From: Histomonas meleagridis
Taxonomy: Eukaryota; Parabasalia; Tritrichomonadida; Dientamoebidae
DNA: 64,000 nucleotides
Direction of reading: 5' to 3'
Assembly: GCA_020186115.1 (NCBI GenBank)
Contig: WSYJ01000060.1
Coordinates: 1,612,001-1,676,000 of the forward strand
Shown here: one piece after another, positions 18,536-28,876 of the stretch
How positions within the stretch are numbered: the stretch's first letter is position 1
Layout of the letters: every line of letters starts with the position of its first letter
The notes under the pieces: generated by a model
The model's database searches: none
What the model saw: the letters and a program-made list of their open reading frames with translations, nothing else
What the model was told of the DNA's origin: nothing
Made by a program: the position numbers and the translations under genes

Positions 18536-19492
18536 ATGTCAAAGCCTGGCAAATCACCAGTTCTTGATCCCACAGGGCAGTATCAAAGATTTGATGAGAT
18601 AATAAACACAGGCACCTCGATTGTTCAATTCAAAGGCTACGCAAATCGCATTGGAATTGAGGTTACTTGGCATGAAATAGATATTAACCATCTTAATTCC
18701 AACCAAGTAAAATATTTGCTTTCATATTCAGAAACACTAAAGTCACTGAAGTGTGAGTCATTAATGTCATTCCTCCATTGTTGGGTTAATGAAGAAAAAC
18801 ATGTTTTGTGCTTCATTACTGAATCATTATCATCATCTTCTATACTTGAACAAGTTGAGCATCAAGCTACAGGTCCCAAGGCCCTCCGTAAATGGTTTTA
18901 TGCTGTACTTCAAGCACTTGATTATCTTCATTCAAGGCCAACACCTATTGTTCACAATCATATTACCCTTCCATCAATATTTTTGAAGGCATCCACTGGA
19001 CATATCAAACTCATCCCTCCATTAGTTGATCCACTTGTTTTGAAGTCTGCTCCTAACTCACTCAAACTTCAAAACATTACACCCCCAGAGGCTTTGTTTC
19101 AGAATCTTTGCCCAGCATCTGATATATGGCAGTTTGGAATCGCATTATTGAGTGCTGCCACACAGACAGATCCATATAGCGAGTGCAAAACCCCATTAGA
19201 ACTTGTTCATAAACTCCAAAACTTCCAGCCTCCAGATTGCGTCAACATGGTAACAGATCCAACTTTAGCTAGCTTAATCAGATCTTGTTTAACACCAACA
19301 TCTCAAAGGCCAAACGCGAGAACGCTTTTATCACATCCATTTTTCACGAATTTCAACCAAAAGGAAACAAAACAAGAAACAAACATAGGTTTAAATAACG
19401 ACATATTCCAAGTAATTTACTCCGGAACACCAAACTCTTCAACAACTGATTTGCTAGCACAGGAGCAGACAAATAAAGGGTCTAACTTATGA
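18536..19492 (+). CDS. WNK/NRBP-like pseudokinase
   Basis: 318 residues, kinase fold without a C-terminal domain. The start 'DPTGQYQRFDEIINTGTSIVQFKGY' and 'GIEVTWHEIDIN' are the WNK-family signature, including the absent beta-3 lysine. The catalytic loop that should read HRD-x-K-x-x-N is VHNHITLPSIFL, with no Asp. The DFG motif is replaced by LIPPLVD. The activation-segment end TPPEA and 'SDIWQFGIALLSAATQTDPYSECK' (subdomain IX) are kept, as is the final Arg (TSQRPNARTLLSHPFF). Loss of both catalytic Asp residues predicts a scaffold or pseudokinase similar to nuclear-receptor-binding proteins, not a transferase. Confidence 0.8.
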   Translation: MSKPGKSPVLDPTGQYQRFDEIINTGTSIVQFKGYANRIGIEVTWHEIDINHLNSNQVKYLLSYSETLKSLKCESLMSFLHCWVNEEKHVLCFITESLSSSSILEQVEHQATGPKALRKWFYAVLQALDYLHSRPTPIVHNHITLPSIFLKASTGHIKLIPPLVDPLVLKSAPNSLKLQNITPPEALFQNLCPASDIWQFGIALLSAATQTDPYSECKTPLELVHKLQNFQPPDCVNMVTDPTLASLIRSCLTPTSQRPNARTLLSHPFFTNFNQKETKQETNIGLNNDIFQVIYSGTPNSSTTDLLAQEQTNKGSNL

Positions 19493-20112
19493 TGAAAATG
19501 GTGGGAAAATGTCCCTAATCGATTTTGCCCATCAAAAGTCATCTCTAAAGTAGAGGAGGCAACGTTCACTACAGACTAAAGTAAACAATTGACCAAAAGA
19601 AATGTTTTAGATATACAAAATCTTCTTTTTGATGGAAATTTTGTTGTATGGACACTTTTGGCTAAATTTGATCGTGCAAATCCTCAAAAAGTTTTATGGC
19701 TGAATTAGCACTCAAATAAATGTAAACATAAAGAAAAGTGAATTCGATGATTTTTTTGGAAAATTTTCCTTTTTCCTAAGTTTTTCCTAAAAATCGAAAT
19801 TTAAAACCCCAAAAATTCATTCATCAAACAAAGGTTTTTTGAATGCGCATTTGTTTTAATGGTTTTTAATGTATTAAATTTAATTTAAGATTTTTTAAAA
19901 CATAGTAAATCCTATAGAAAACAAGATGAAAAACCATTTCGACAGGTTCATAAGAGTTTTTATGTACTAAACCTCGAAATTTCTGCCTGACGATAGAGAT
20001 TGGAAAAAAAGATTTTTTGAAAATGCCAAAGTCTTCCAGTTTTTGAATGCTTTGGACCAATTAATTTTTGTGGTTTTGACTAACTCTGGTCGATTCCATC
20101 CACACAAAATTA
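19493..20112. other. Intergenic region with a possible coding relic
   Basis: About 19610-19705 on the plus strand reads as protein-like (NLLFDGNFVVWTLLAKFDRA…) and then stops; unrecognised. Minus-strand frames at 19866-20149 look like chance. Otherwise nothing. Confidence 0.35.
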
Positions 20113-20298
20113 ATGACAAGAGGAGCACAAAGGGAGCGTGAAAAGGCACGTGCTGAAGCTAGAAATGCAAAACACCAAAAGAAAGGTGCTGGAGGAAATG
20201 CTAATCAACGTCGTGAAAGAGATGCAGAATTAATGAGACAAAAGCAACAAGCATCAGAACAAAGGAAAGCAGCAGCTGCAGCAGCTCACGGTTCCTAA
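20113..20298 (+). CDS. SERF / 4F5-family small basic protein
   Basis: 61 residues, starting MTRGAQREREKARAEARNAK, the hallmark of the 4F5 (SERF) family: M-T-R-G-x-Q-R-x-x-x-R-x-x-N-x-K. The rest is a highly charged helix with an Ala-rich end (AAAAAAHGS). SERF proteins are small nucleic-acid- or chaperone-like factors that affect protein aggregation. Length is normal for the family. Confidence 0.85.
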   Translation: MTRGAQREREKARAEARNAKHQKKGAGGNANQRRERDAELMRQKQQASEQRKAAAAAAHGS

Positions 20299-20526
20299 AG
20301 GTTTTCATTAATAAAAGTTCAAAGCATCAATATATCAACATTAAATTTAAATTAACACAAATTTCATACATTTTATTTATAACTGTGGGTCAAACAAATC
20401 ATGTTTATTATATTTTTTAAATTATTAATAATTACTAATATTAGTAATTCTGATTTACAATATTTTATTATTTCTTTAATAATACAATATTTAAAATAAT
20501 AATTCTCATCAAAAAAGGCCGATAAA

Positions 20527-21750
20527 TTATTTTTGTTTTCTGACGAATTTAATAACATTTTCCATTTGTTTCACTTGGGCAAACATTTTTCGATATACCT
20601 CTGATCCTTGTTTAGAATCCTTTATAAATTCTTCTATAACTTTACTTTTACATATCAAATATTCTAAAGAATTTACATTTGAAATTTTTCTTGATGAAAT
20701 TTCATGGAAAACATTTTGAATGAAATTTTCGTCATTAAAATCTGCATTAATTTTACCAGATGCGATTATTAATATTCCGAAAATGAATTTCCAAATTAAA
20801 TTTTGGATTTGATGGTATGGGTAAATGCCAACACTTTTATATATAGCAACTTCTTTTTTGATTAATTCATTGATTTTTTGATGAAGGAAAATAAACATAT
20901 TATTGTTAATGAATGTTGTATCATATATTGTTATGTTGGAAAAGTCAATATTCACAACTTGCTTAGGCTTGTTTTGTACATTTTGATGGTTTAAAAGTGT
21001 TTTAAATAAAACGCCGGAAATGTAAATTGGACAATTCATACTTGTATATACTTTGGAATTAGCAATAGTAAAAAATAAGTATGGCCATTTCAAGGGATAT
21101 ATAAGTGACAATAACCCAATGGAAGAAATTGATATCTGTGAATTGGAAAATGAGGTGATGACTGTTGAAAATCCGCACAGCAAACTTGTAATAAGACGAA
21201 GTATTTGGGATGGCTTTAAAATGGAAAACATATACATTTGAAGTTTAGGAAGTGAAAACTCTGATGAAATTTTTGGCTGAATTTCTTTTGATAATGTTGA
21301 GGGCTTGCGAAAATAACTTTCAAGCATACTACTAACATCAGAATTACCACCTGCTATAGCTGTATTTAATAAATTATCTAATAATTCTTTGAAAAAATTA
21401 ATGTATAAAAAATTTGATTCAAGCATCAATGTGACAACAGAGTTTTGTATGGTTTCACATTTTTTTTCTTTGCAAACAAATTTGGTTTTTGATTTATTTT
21501 GATATGTTAATGAATATATAAAATAAATTTTCCCTGTATTAATAACAGATACTTCAAAAGACGGCTTGGACGGGTCTGTAACATTTTCAAATGAAGGAAA
21601 ACATTGACATACTGATGTACATTTTTGTGAGTATGTTGGATATAATAGCAATCTTACAGGTGCAATGCCAGTTGCACTTGCTTCCCATACACTAAAATTT
21701 TTTATTAATTTTTTGACTGGGGCGTAAGTCTTGAAAAATTGTTCTCCCAT
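20527..21750 (-). CDS. DENN-domain protein (probable Rab exchange factor)
   Basis: 407 residues. Residues about 1-110 fit the upstream-DENN lobe (FFKTYAPVKKLIKNFSVWEA … VRLLLYPTYSQ). The core DENN lobe is clear at about 175-270: 'ILRLITSLLCGFSTVITSFS', 'ISISSIGLLSLIYPLKWPYL' (family L-x-x-L-L-Y-P-x-x-W), 'MNCPIYISGVLF' (P-x-x-I-x-G-v) and 'VNIDFSNITIYD' (the V-D-L-D strand). The remaining helical part corresponds to downstream-DENN. DENN proteins activate Rab GTPases on membranes. An AACGTT box at 21763-21768 lies about 15 bases upstream of the start. Confidence 0.8.
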   Translation of the reverse strand: MGEQFFKTYAPVKKLIKNFSVWEASATGIAPVRLLLYPTYSQKCTSVCQCFPSFENVTDPSKPSFEVSVINTGKIYFIYSLTYQNKSKTKFVCKEKKCETIQNSVVTLMLESNFLYINFFKELLDNLLNTAIAGGNSDVSSMLESYFRKPSTLSKEIQPKISSEFSLPKLQMYMFSILKPSQILRLITSLLCGFSTVITSFSNSQISISSIGLLSLIYPLKWPYLFFTIANSKVYTSMNCPIYISGVLFKTLLNHQNVQNKPKQVVNIDFSNITIYDTTFINNNMFIFLHQKINELIKKEVAIYKSVGIYPYHQIQNLIWKFIFGILIIASGKINADFNDENFIQNVFHEISSRKISNVNSLEYLICKSKVIEEFIKDSKQGSEVYRKMFAQVKQMENVIKFVRKQK

Positions 21751-22685
21751 CCTCTCAAGGTTAACGTTCCATATTTACTTTTTGAATGTTGTAAAACTGG
21801 GTTGAAGACTTTTTATGAAGTCGGTTCAGCGTGAATTTGATTTAACCAACAAATATCTTAGAATAGGATTATAAAAATTGCAAAATAAAATGATTTTATT
21901 TACATAGGGAGAATAGAGTGGATGATGCTTACACTTAATAAATTCTGAAATTCATGAAATCATTCAAATTGATCAAAAATTTTGATTAAGGTTCTGCTGA
22001 GTTGTGCATCAGTTTTTATCGATTTTTGATCAATCTAAGAATAATTAAGAAATTTTATCGAATTTTTTTATTTGCCAATTTTTGATTTGTTTCTGATAAT
22101 ATAAACCGTTTATCTAGATAATAGATATATTTGTATACTTTATCGAATTCAATATTGAATAGCTCTCAAATATTGGAACAAACTTGGTCAAATATCAAAG
22201 TCCGTCGAACAAAAAATCTAACTTCATTACAAATTTTAAAAAAATAGAAATAATTTTTCTACTCATGCGGTGTCATGATAGGCTTCTAAAAATCAAACGA
22301 AATAATAATTTTATTATGTTTTAACAAGAAGAATGCAAACAACTTTATATGAAAACAACTTTTTGTGATTACGATAATAACTGCTCCGATAGAGTTTTTT
22401 GTATTCACTTTTCAAAAAATGTGTTGACATTTTTCTTGCATGCTTGCTTGCTATATTTTAAAATTTCAAGTGGCAATGAAAGAGTCTAGTTTAAACTTTA
22501 CAAGCCAAATGATTCATGGCTTCTGATAGTTTTTTACGGTTGGTGTTGCACCATCCGGTTTTGCTGTTGAAAGTTTAAATGTTGAAGGAGAAAATAAATC
22601 AATAAATCTTTCAAAGATATGAAATATGTTGCTACATCTGGAAATTATGAGTTCATTTATTTAATTATGTAATTAATTAATTAAT
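21751..22685. other. AT-rich intergenic region
   Basis: 935 bases with no coding frame or RNA gene that I can support, apart from the AACGTT box next to 21750. Confidence 0.4.
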
Positions 22686-23048
22686 TTAATATGTTTTACA
22701 TTTGGATTTTTTGGTTTTCTTTTTTGTTTCCTTTTGATTCTTTTGTACTAAAATATGTGCAATTCCTTCAAAAAGTTCATTAATGTTCTTATGTTCTCGA
22801 TATGATACTTCTAACACTGGACATCCAAGTTCTTTACCAAGTGCTTGACCAACTCCAATCGGAACTGAATCAGGATTTCGTTGTTCACAATTGTTTGCTG
22901 AAATAATGCAAGGAATCGTGTCAACTCCTTTAGCACTAACTGCAGTTTTATATAAATCTTTTACACTTGCAAATGTGAAAAACCGTTTAATGTGTGAATA
23001 TATCAAAAAGTCTATCGATTTTTTTATTTTGAACATCTTTATCTCCAT
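22686..23048 (-). pseudogene. Truncated Ras-superfamily GTPase (G4-G5 half only)
   Basis: 120-codon frame. Residues about 25-105 match the second half of a Ras-type GTPase: 'SVKDLYKTAVSAKGVDTIPCIISANNC' (helix 3, strand 5, G4), 'GVGQALGKELGCPVLEVSYREHKNINELF' (helix 4, G5, helix 5), then a polybasic tail ending in CKTY that could be a prenylation box. The P-loop, switch I and switch II are absent and are not found upstream. G4, normally N-K-x-D, is NNCE, and G5 S-A-K is SYR. It cannot bind GTP normally. Most likely a truncated pseudogene. Confidence 0.65.
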
Positions 23049-23669
23049 AAATAAAAATTAAATGATAAAAAGCAATACACAAAATGTATGTATTTTGGTT
23101 ATATATATATATATATATATATATAATGACAATAAAATAGTTTTAATGCAATTCGAATCTAATTATAAATTTTTAAGAGAGAAAAAAATTATTATGAAAA
23201 TTACTCATATAATTGAATTTTATATAACAGTCATACTTTTTAATCAAAAAACTTAATTACCACTGCTCACTTCATGTAAGTCATTTGTTTTCTTCTTATT
23301 TCGAGTACTCATTAATTAAATAATAATTGTAATAGTAACGTTGCACCAATAACAATCACTATTACAATTGATACAAACATATTTAGTAGTTATAGACATT
23401 CATGTCATTTAAGTTAATGATAGTGAAATACATATAATCCTGATGAACGAATAAATAACATACAGATTAGCTTTAGATTAATATAGTTTTAATCGATTTT
23501 AAAATTATGTATAACTTTTATTAAATATTGAATTTCTTTAAATGGACATTTTAATGTCAATCTGCTTTGTTAACACCAGTAACATAACTTGTTTAATGAA
23601 GTAAGATTTACCCTTTGAGGGGAATTTTTTTCTGATGTTACTTGGCCAAACCAACTGAATAAAACGCAT
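23049..23669. other. Intergenic region with (TA)n tract
   Basis: Contains a TA dinucleotide run at about 23100-23126. No GTPase N-terminal half is present here. Nothing else supported. Confidence 0.4.
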
Positions 23670-26090
23670 ATGTTCAAGAAAACAACTAAAGGAGAAATTT
23701 CCAAACTCAGAGATATGCTTGACTCAAATGATAGTCGCCAGCGAAAGATGGCGGCTAATAAAGTTGTTTCATTAATGAGAGGTGGTGAAAATATGAGTGC
23801 TTTATTTTCTTCAATGCTAAGATGCGTTCGAACAGAAGACCTTCAACTTAAAAAACTCATATATCTTTATCTTGTTACATATTCAAGTCAGGAACCAGAA
23901 CAATCAATTATGACAGTCAGCACGTTTGTTTCAGATTGTGCTGACCCCAACCCAATCGTCAGAGCTCTAGCATTAAGGACCATGCCACGAATCAAGCTTG
24001 AGACTGTAGCAGAACATATGATCTTGCCACTTAAAAAATGTCTCAAAGATCCAGAAGCATATGTCAGAAAAACAGCAGTATTAGCAGTATCAAAAATATA
24101 TGACATAATTCCCGAAGCGATTGAAAATTCACAAATTTTAAAAGATCTTCTTGAATGTCTTAAAGATGAAAATCCAATGGTTGTTTCAAATACAACAGCA
24201 GCTTTATTCGAAATCAATGAAAGACGTGCGAATCCAATCTTTTCTTTAAACGAAAATAATGTTACTCCAATAATATCAGCAATGACACAATGCAGTGGAT
24301 GGGTTCAAACGTTACTTTTAGATGCTCTAGCTCAATACAGACCTGCTAATGATTCTGATGCTTCATTTTTAATTGATAGACTTTTACCATTTCTTAAGCA
24401 TGCAAATCCTGCAGTTGTTATTGGTTCATTTAAATGTATATATAGATTTATGGAATACGATAAACGAACTCCTGAGGAATTATTCCCACAAATCATCCCA
24501 CCATTCATAACTTTAATTTCCAGCTCAGATCCTGAAATTCAATTTGTCACATTACGAATTTTGTCACTTTTCGTTATAAAGTATCCAAAACTTCTCTCAA
24601 ATCAAATTCGATTTTTCTTTTGTAAATATAATGATCCAAGCTATGTAAAATTAGAAAAACTTGATATTATAGTTCATATTACTACACCTAAAAACTTTAC
24701 TATTGTTATAGATGAACTTGAAGAATATTGTAATTCAGTTGATGTTCACTTTGTTCGAAAAGCCATTAATTCTCTAAAGAAGATCGCTCTTAAAGTTGAA
24801 GTCGGAGCTCGTCGTTGTGTAGATGTCCTTGTTAAACTTGTTGAAAGTAAAGCTGAATATGCTGTTGAAGAAGCTATTATTGTTATAGCCGATATTCTTC
24901 GACATTTCCCTGGAATGTTTGAATCCATCATTCAAATAGTTTGTTCCAATCTTGAACAAATCAAAGATTCTCGAGCGAAAGCAGCTGCCATATGGATACT
25001 TGGTGAGTATAACTCCATCATAGAGAACGTTGATGTTTTATTAGATCCATTTTTAGATTCATTTCAAGATGAAATTCCTGAAGTTCAATTACAAATTTTA
25101 ACAGCTTTAGTCAAAGTTTATGTACGCAATCCCGAGCAATCTCATGACCAACTTCAATTTGCTCTCAACGCTGCTACTAAAGAGAGCGTAATGCCAGATG
25201 TCAGAAATCGGGCGATGATTTACTGGCGGTTATTATCGACCGTTGAAAATTCGTTATCGGAGCAGACCGTTAACTTTTCTAAGCAAACCCGATCAGAAAG
25301 TGTCAATACGTATGATCCAGCAATTTTAGAAGAATTAATTAAAAATATGGGAAGTATTTCCGGTGTATTACATGTAACCACGGCTAATTTTGTCCGACGT
25401 ATCAAATATTTACCTGATGAAGATTCCGAAAATGAACTTGAAACAGAAAATATATCACGTAATTGGACACCTATCAACTTAGAAGATCCTAATTTAGATC
25501 TATTTGTTGATTGGGAATATATGACATTATATTTACGAATATTTAATAAGTCCCAAAATAATATTCATGATTTTGCTCTAGCTTTTAATAAAAATTGGGC
25601 GGGCATAACATTAAAAGAATTACCATATTTTCCAGAATCTTTGGATTATGGCGATTCATGTGAAATTAATATCAAACTTTCATATAACGAAAGTCAAATT
25701 TCGGATCTAATTAATGACTTACAAATTGCATTAAGGACTAATTTAGGAACGAAAATCTTTAACACGAACATAAATGTTATAGCTGTTGTTGATTTACCTG
25801 AGAATACTTCGATGGAAGCATTACAAAATGAATGGAAAAAGTATAGCAATGATACGAAAATAGAGTTAAATGGTAACTTGGCTGACGAGAAAATACTTTC
25901 GGAAAGAAAACTGTTCGTCATGTCAAAGGAAAACAATGCGGTAAACGTGGCGTTTAACTTGCCATCGAAAAACGTGTTTATCGCAAAGTTACAACAAATT
26001 AGTAATAATAACGTGGTGGTGTTGGTTCATGGAAACGAAAAGTTCTTCGGTGTAATACAGCAATCAGCTGAAAGCCTTTTCTGCGCATAA
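23670..26090 (+). CDS. AP-complex beta subunit (beta-adaptin, AP-1/2 type)
   Basis: 806 residues. Residues 1-530 form the HEAT-repeat trunk with strong matches to AP-1/AP-2 beta: 'GEISKLRDMLDSNDSRQRKM', 'LKKLIYLYLVTYSSQEPEQS', 'DPNPIVRALALRTM', 'DPEAYVRKTAVLAVSKIYDI', 'RAKAAAIWILGEYNSII'. A short hinge (about 530-600) has no obvious L-[LI]-x-[FLI]-D clathrin box. Residues about 610-806 look like the two-part appendage. Beta-adaptin binds dileucine-type cargo and, usually, clathrin at Golgi, endosome or plasma membrane. Shorter than the animal protein (about 940) because of the short hinge. Start ATG follows CATATG with an AACGC nearby. Confidence 0.93.
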   Translation: MFKKTTKGEISKLRDMLDSNDSRQRKMAANKVVSLMRGGENMSALFSSMLRCVRTEDLQLKKLIYLYLVTYSSQEPEQSIMTVSTFVSDCADPNPIVRALALRTMPRIKLETVAEHMILPLKKCLKDPEAYVRKTAVLAVSKIYDIIPEAIENSQILKDLLECLKDENPMVVSNTTAALFEINERRANPIFSLNENNVTPIISAMTQCSGWVQTLLLDALAQYRPANDSDASFLIDRLLPFLKHANPAVVIGSFKCIYRFMEYDKRTPEELFPQIIPPFITLISSSDPEIQFVTLRILSLFVIKYPKLLSNQIRFFFCKYNDPSYVKLEKLDIIVHITTPKNFTIVIDELEEYCNSVDVHFVRKAINSLKKIALKVEVGARRCVDVLVKLVESKAEYAVEEAIIVIADILRHFPGMFESIIQIVCSNLEQIKDSRAKAAAIWILGEYNSIIENVDVLLDPFLDSFQDEIPEVQLQILTALVKVYVRNPEQSHDQLQFALNAATKESVMPDVRNRAMIYWRLLSTVENSLSEQTVNFSKQTRSESVNTYDPAILEELIKNMGSISGVLHVTTANFVRRIKYLPDEDSENELETENISRNWTPINLEDPNLDLFVDWEYMTLYLRIFNKSQNNIHDFALAFNKNWAGITLKELPYFPESLDYGDSCEINIKLSYNESQISDLINDLQIALRTNLGTKIFNTNINVIAVVDLPENTSMEALQNEWKKYSNDTKIELNGNLADEKILSERKLFVMSKENNAVNVAFNLPSKNVFIAKLQQISNNNVVVLVHGNEKFFGVIQQSAESLFCA

Positions 26091-26654
26091 GAAAAAACTT
26101 TATAAAACTATAAAAAATTTATATTTTTTGTTTTCGTTTTTGATAATAAAAGAGAATGAAATATATATATAAAGGCAAAAAGATTGTTTATGTTTTGAGA
26201 TCTCTTTCTTCAAGAAAGCATTTTCATTAATTTGAAATGATGGAATAAAGTGGAAGAAATCAGTATGAAACAAATATTAGAAGTAAAAGATGGATATGCT
26301 TTAAAATTGTGGGTGGATTATATGTTTGTTGTTGAAAGCATTGGTATTTCTGGTTGCAACTTTAAAATATTTGTGAACGTGAAAAAAAATGGATGTATTT
26401 TTTGAACAACAAATTAGTGAATATTTCATAATGATGAGAGAATAACAAATTTCTTTTTCATTATGGAATTGGTAACAACAAAATAACCGGTTCATATGGA
26501 ATAATTACAATAAAATAATTTTTATTATTATAATATTATTATAATTGATACAATTTATCAAGATAAGTAATTTAGAAAAAAAAGTGAACAAGCAGAACTT
26601 TACGACCGTTTACAAACGTATTCAGTGTGAGTTAGAGATAAAAAATTTCTTTGC
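26091..26654. other. Intergenic region
   Basis: 564 AT-rich bases. ACGACCGTTTACAAACG at about 26602-26618 is an inverted AACG-type promoter box upstream of the bromodomain gene. No gene seen. Confidence 0.4.
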
Positions 26655-27350
26655 ATGCCAATTCCACCCCATATCAAAGAAAAATGTATTGAAATAATGA
26701 ACAAGCTCATGGAAAGACCATGCTCTTCCTTGTTTTTGACCCCTGTTAATCCAGAAAGAGATGGAGCTCCTGATTATTATAATGTTGTTAAGAAACCTGT
26801 AGACCTTGGAACTATTAAAAAGAGACTCGAAGACGACGAGTATCAAAGCGTTAATGCATGGGCCCGTGAAATGAGTCTTATATGGGGAAATGCAGAAAAG
26901 TTCAATGGAAAAGATTCTATTTTATTTTATCTTGCATTAGAAATCAAAAAACACTTTGAAAAGGAGTACCAAAACATAGCTGATCTTAGTCTTCAATCAT
27001 GGATTCAAACAGTTAGCAAACTAAAAGATAAATTAGATGATCTTCTTGATGAACCACCAGAGCCAATAACCAAATTTGCGACTGTGTCGGAAAAGCCAGA
27101 TCCAAATCAGCTTAAGCCTTTTACAGATGAGGAAATGGATGCTTTCATCAAATCAACAATGTATTTATCAAGTAAGCAAGACATGAAAAAAATGCTTCAT
27201 ATAATCCGTTCATATGAGCCGCACTTCGCAACTCCAAGTCCAGACATGGAAATAGATGTGAACACATTATCTGTAAGTACTCTTTTTGCAATGAGAAACT
27301 ACGTTAACCAGCGTTTAAAAGATTTATCTATTACAATTCCCAAAAACTGA
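26655..27350 (+). CDS. BET-type bromodomain protein
   Basis: 231 residues. A bromodomain occupies about 1-110: 'IMNKLMERPCSSLFLTPVNP', ZA-loop 'PDYYNVVKKPVDLGTIKKRL', and 'WGNAEKFNGKDSILFYLALEI', where the Asn of FNGKDS is at the acetyl-lysine-binding position. After an acidic linker, residues about 145-225 resemble the extra-terminal (NET) region: 'LKPFTDEEMDAFIKSTMYLS' … 'VDVNTLSVSTLFAMRNYVNQ' (compare the family's I-D-x-x-x-L-x-x-x-T-L-x-x-L). A single bromodomain plus NET suggests a short BET protein reading acetylated histones in chromatin. An AACG-type box lies about 40 bases upstream. Confidence 0.88.
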   Translation: MPIPPHIKEKCIEIMNKLMERPCSSLFLTPVNPERDGAPDYYNVVKKPVDLGTIKKRLEDDEYQSVNAWAREMSLIWGNAEKFNGKDSILFYLALEIKKHFEKEYQNIADLSLQSWIQTVSKLKDKLDDLLDEPPEPITKFATVSEKPDPNQLKPFTDEEMDAFIKSTMYLSSKQDMKKMLHIIRSYEPHFATPSPDMEIDVNTLSVSTLFAMRNYVNQRLKDLSITIPKN

Positions 27351-27743
27351 TTATTATGAATAAACATGTATCCAAATTCAATTTAGACGTTAACAACTAA
27401 CATCATATGATTGACTCACTGACCAGAAGACATTCTATTACTGGTATTAGTAAATATAATGATGGGAAACAAAAGCGAAACTTAAAAAATTTTGTCAAGA
27501 TTTAGAAAATCCGTCATTATGTAAAGTTCACAAAAAAAAATTACCAAATTTTGACAAACTCAATTACTCTTGAATTCTCTGCATTGTAATTGCTTTAATT
27601 TTCACCAAAGCATGCATTTCGAAAGTCGAACAGATATCTTCAATTGTATTACACATTTCTTTTTTGGTGAGAAGCTTTCTCCCTTTTGTTACAATGTAAA
27701 ATTTTCGTTTCAATTTTTGGCACTTTTTATTTCAAAAAATCAA
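27351..27743. other. Intergenic region before the IBD gene
   Basis: No gene. The open frame from 27570 to 27743 has no resemblance to the downstream protein and is not used. TTTATTTCAAAAAATCAAATG at the end carries TCA initiator candidates 6-14 bases from the ATG. Confidence 0.35.
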
Positions 27744-28496
27744 ATGATAATTGGGAAAGAAGAGACACTTCTCAAGAACGTTCCTGTAGAAGTGTGGAAT
27801 TCTCTACCACAACCTGACAGGGATGCATTATTCAACTTGAAAAACCAATTAAATCAGAAACCAAAACAGAATGGAAAATTTCATAAAACATTTCATACCG
27901 AACTCGAAAAAATTAGGGATTACGTGAATAAAAGCGAGTCACTTCAACAAGAACGTTCAATCGTTGCAGGAGTTCATTTTGCACCAAATTTACTATGCGT
28001 CAATACACAACAACTTAAAAAACTTTTAAACAGATGTAAATCCAGCATAAATAATAGTTTTCAACAGTTAGGATTTCTCTCAACTAAATCTAAAGTGAGG
28101 AAATATATTGAATCTTATTTACCAATATTACAAAAATATCCAAAAATCTTACGACAGTGGACAGTGCGGTACTCAGAGCCACCTAAGCCTGCAATACAAT
28201 TTAAAAAAATATTTCTTCCAAAACGAATTCAATATCCTGTTCCAATGATTATTCCTTCTGCACCAGCTGAGATGCCAAGTCTGAGCATAAGCTGTAGTGC
28301 GACCGATCCTGTAAATAATCATGAAATCAACTTTTATGATGACTTTACAAATGACAAAGATCCATATCCATTTACACCAATGGACGATGATAGCCAAATG
28401 ACGTTTGAATGGGATATAATCGATAAAGGCAACAATGACTTGTCATTTCAAAGTGAATTTAATGATGAGCCAACAATTGATTATCAAAATGATTGA
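27744..28496 (+). CDS. Initiator-binding (IBD, IBP39-type) transcription factor
   Basis: 250 residues from the ATG at 27744 (MIIGKEETLLKNVPVEVWNS). Residues about 1-125 match the initiator-binding domain first described in Trichomonas IBP39: 'LPQPDRDALFNLKNQLNQ', 'FHKTFHTELEKIRDYVNK', 'AGVHFAPNLLCVNTQQLKKL', 'LNRCKSSINNSFQQLGFLST' (the hallmark G/N-R-C-K-S-S-I-N recognition helix). The second half is a Pro/basic linker and a strongly acidic C-terminus (DDFTNDKD, DDDSQM, EFNDEPTIDY), which could contact RNA polymerase II. The domain binds TCA-type initiators at trichomonad promoters in the nucleus. I chose this start because upstream in-frame codons are unlike the family. Confidence 0.88.
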   Translation: MIIGKEETLLKNVPVEVWNSLPQPDRDALFNLKNQLNQKPKQNGKFHKTFHTELEKIRDYVNKSESLQQERSIVAGVHFAPNLLCVNTQQLKKLLNRCKSSINNSFQQLGFLSTKSKVRKYIESYLPILQKYPKILRQWTVRYSEPPKPAIQFKKIFLPKRIQYPVPMIIPSAPAEMPSLSISCSATDPVNNHEINFYDDFTNDKDPYPFTPMDDDSQMTFEWDIIDKGNNDLSFQSEFNDEPTIDYQND

Positions 28497-28876
28497 ACAA
28501 ACTTTCACTTTAATACATACTTTAGTAACAAAAAACCGATAGAGCTTATAAATATGATAAAAATAAACTATAATATTAATATAGATAATTTTAATTTTCA
28601 AAAAAATTTAAACAAAATTATGTAACATAAATTGGTGTCAAGAAATAAAAACTGTGTATAAGTTTTGCTTACCATAAATTATTTTGTCGCATGAAATTGA
28701 TTTCAAGGATTATATTGTTTGTGAGAAAAGAATGCGAAAGAATACTAGACGTAAATACAATTATAATTTGGATTAAATAATGAATAGTAATTATCATCAT
28801 GGTTTTCAACTTTTCATCAAAATTTCAAATTCTTAAAAGTGAATAAACGTTCAATTTTTCTGCAACCACAAAACAA
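28497..28876. other. Intergenic region
   Basis: 380 AT-rich bases without a gene. AAACGTTC at 28845-28852 lies about 25 bases upstream of the RBM25-like ATG. Confidence 0.4.

Noticed and set aside
19866-20149. Overlapping minus-strand frames before SERF
   Set aside because: Two short overlapping frames without features; likely chance.
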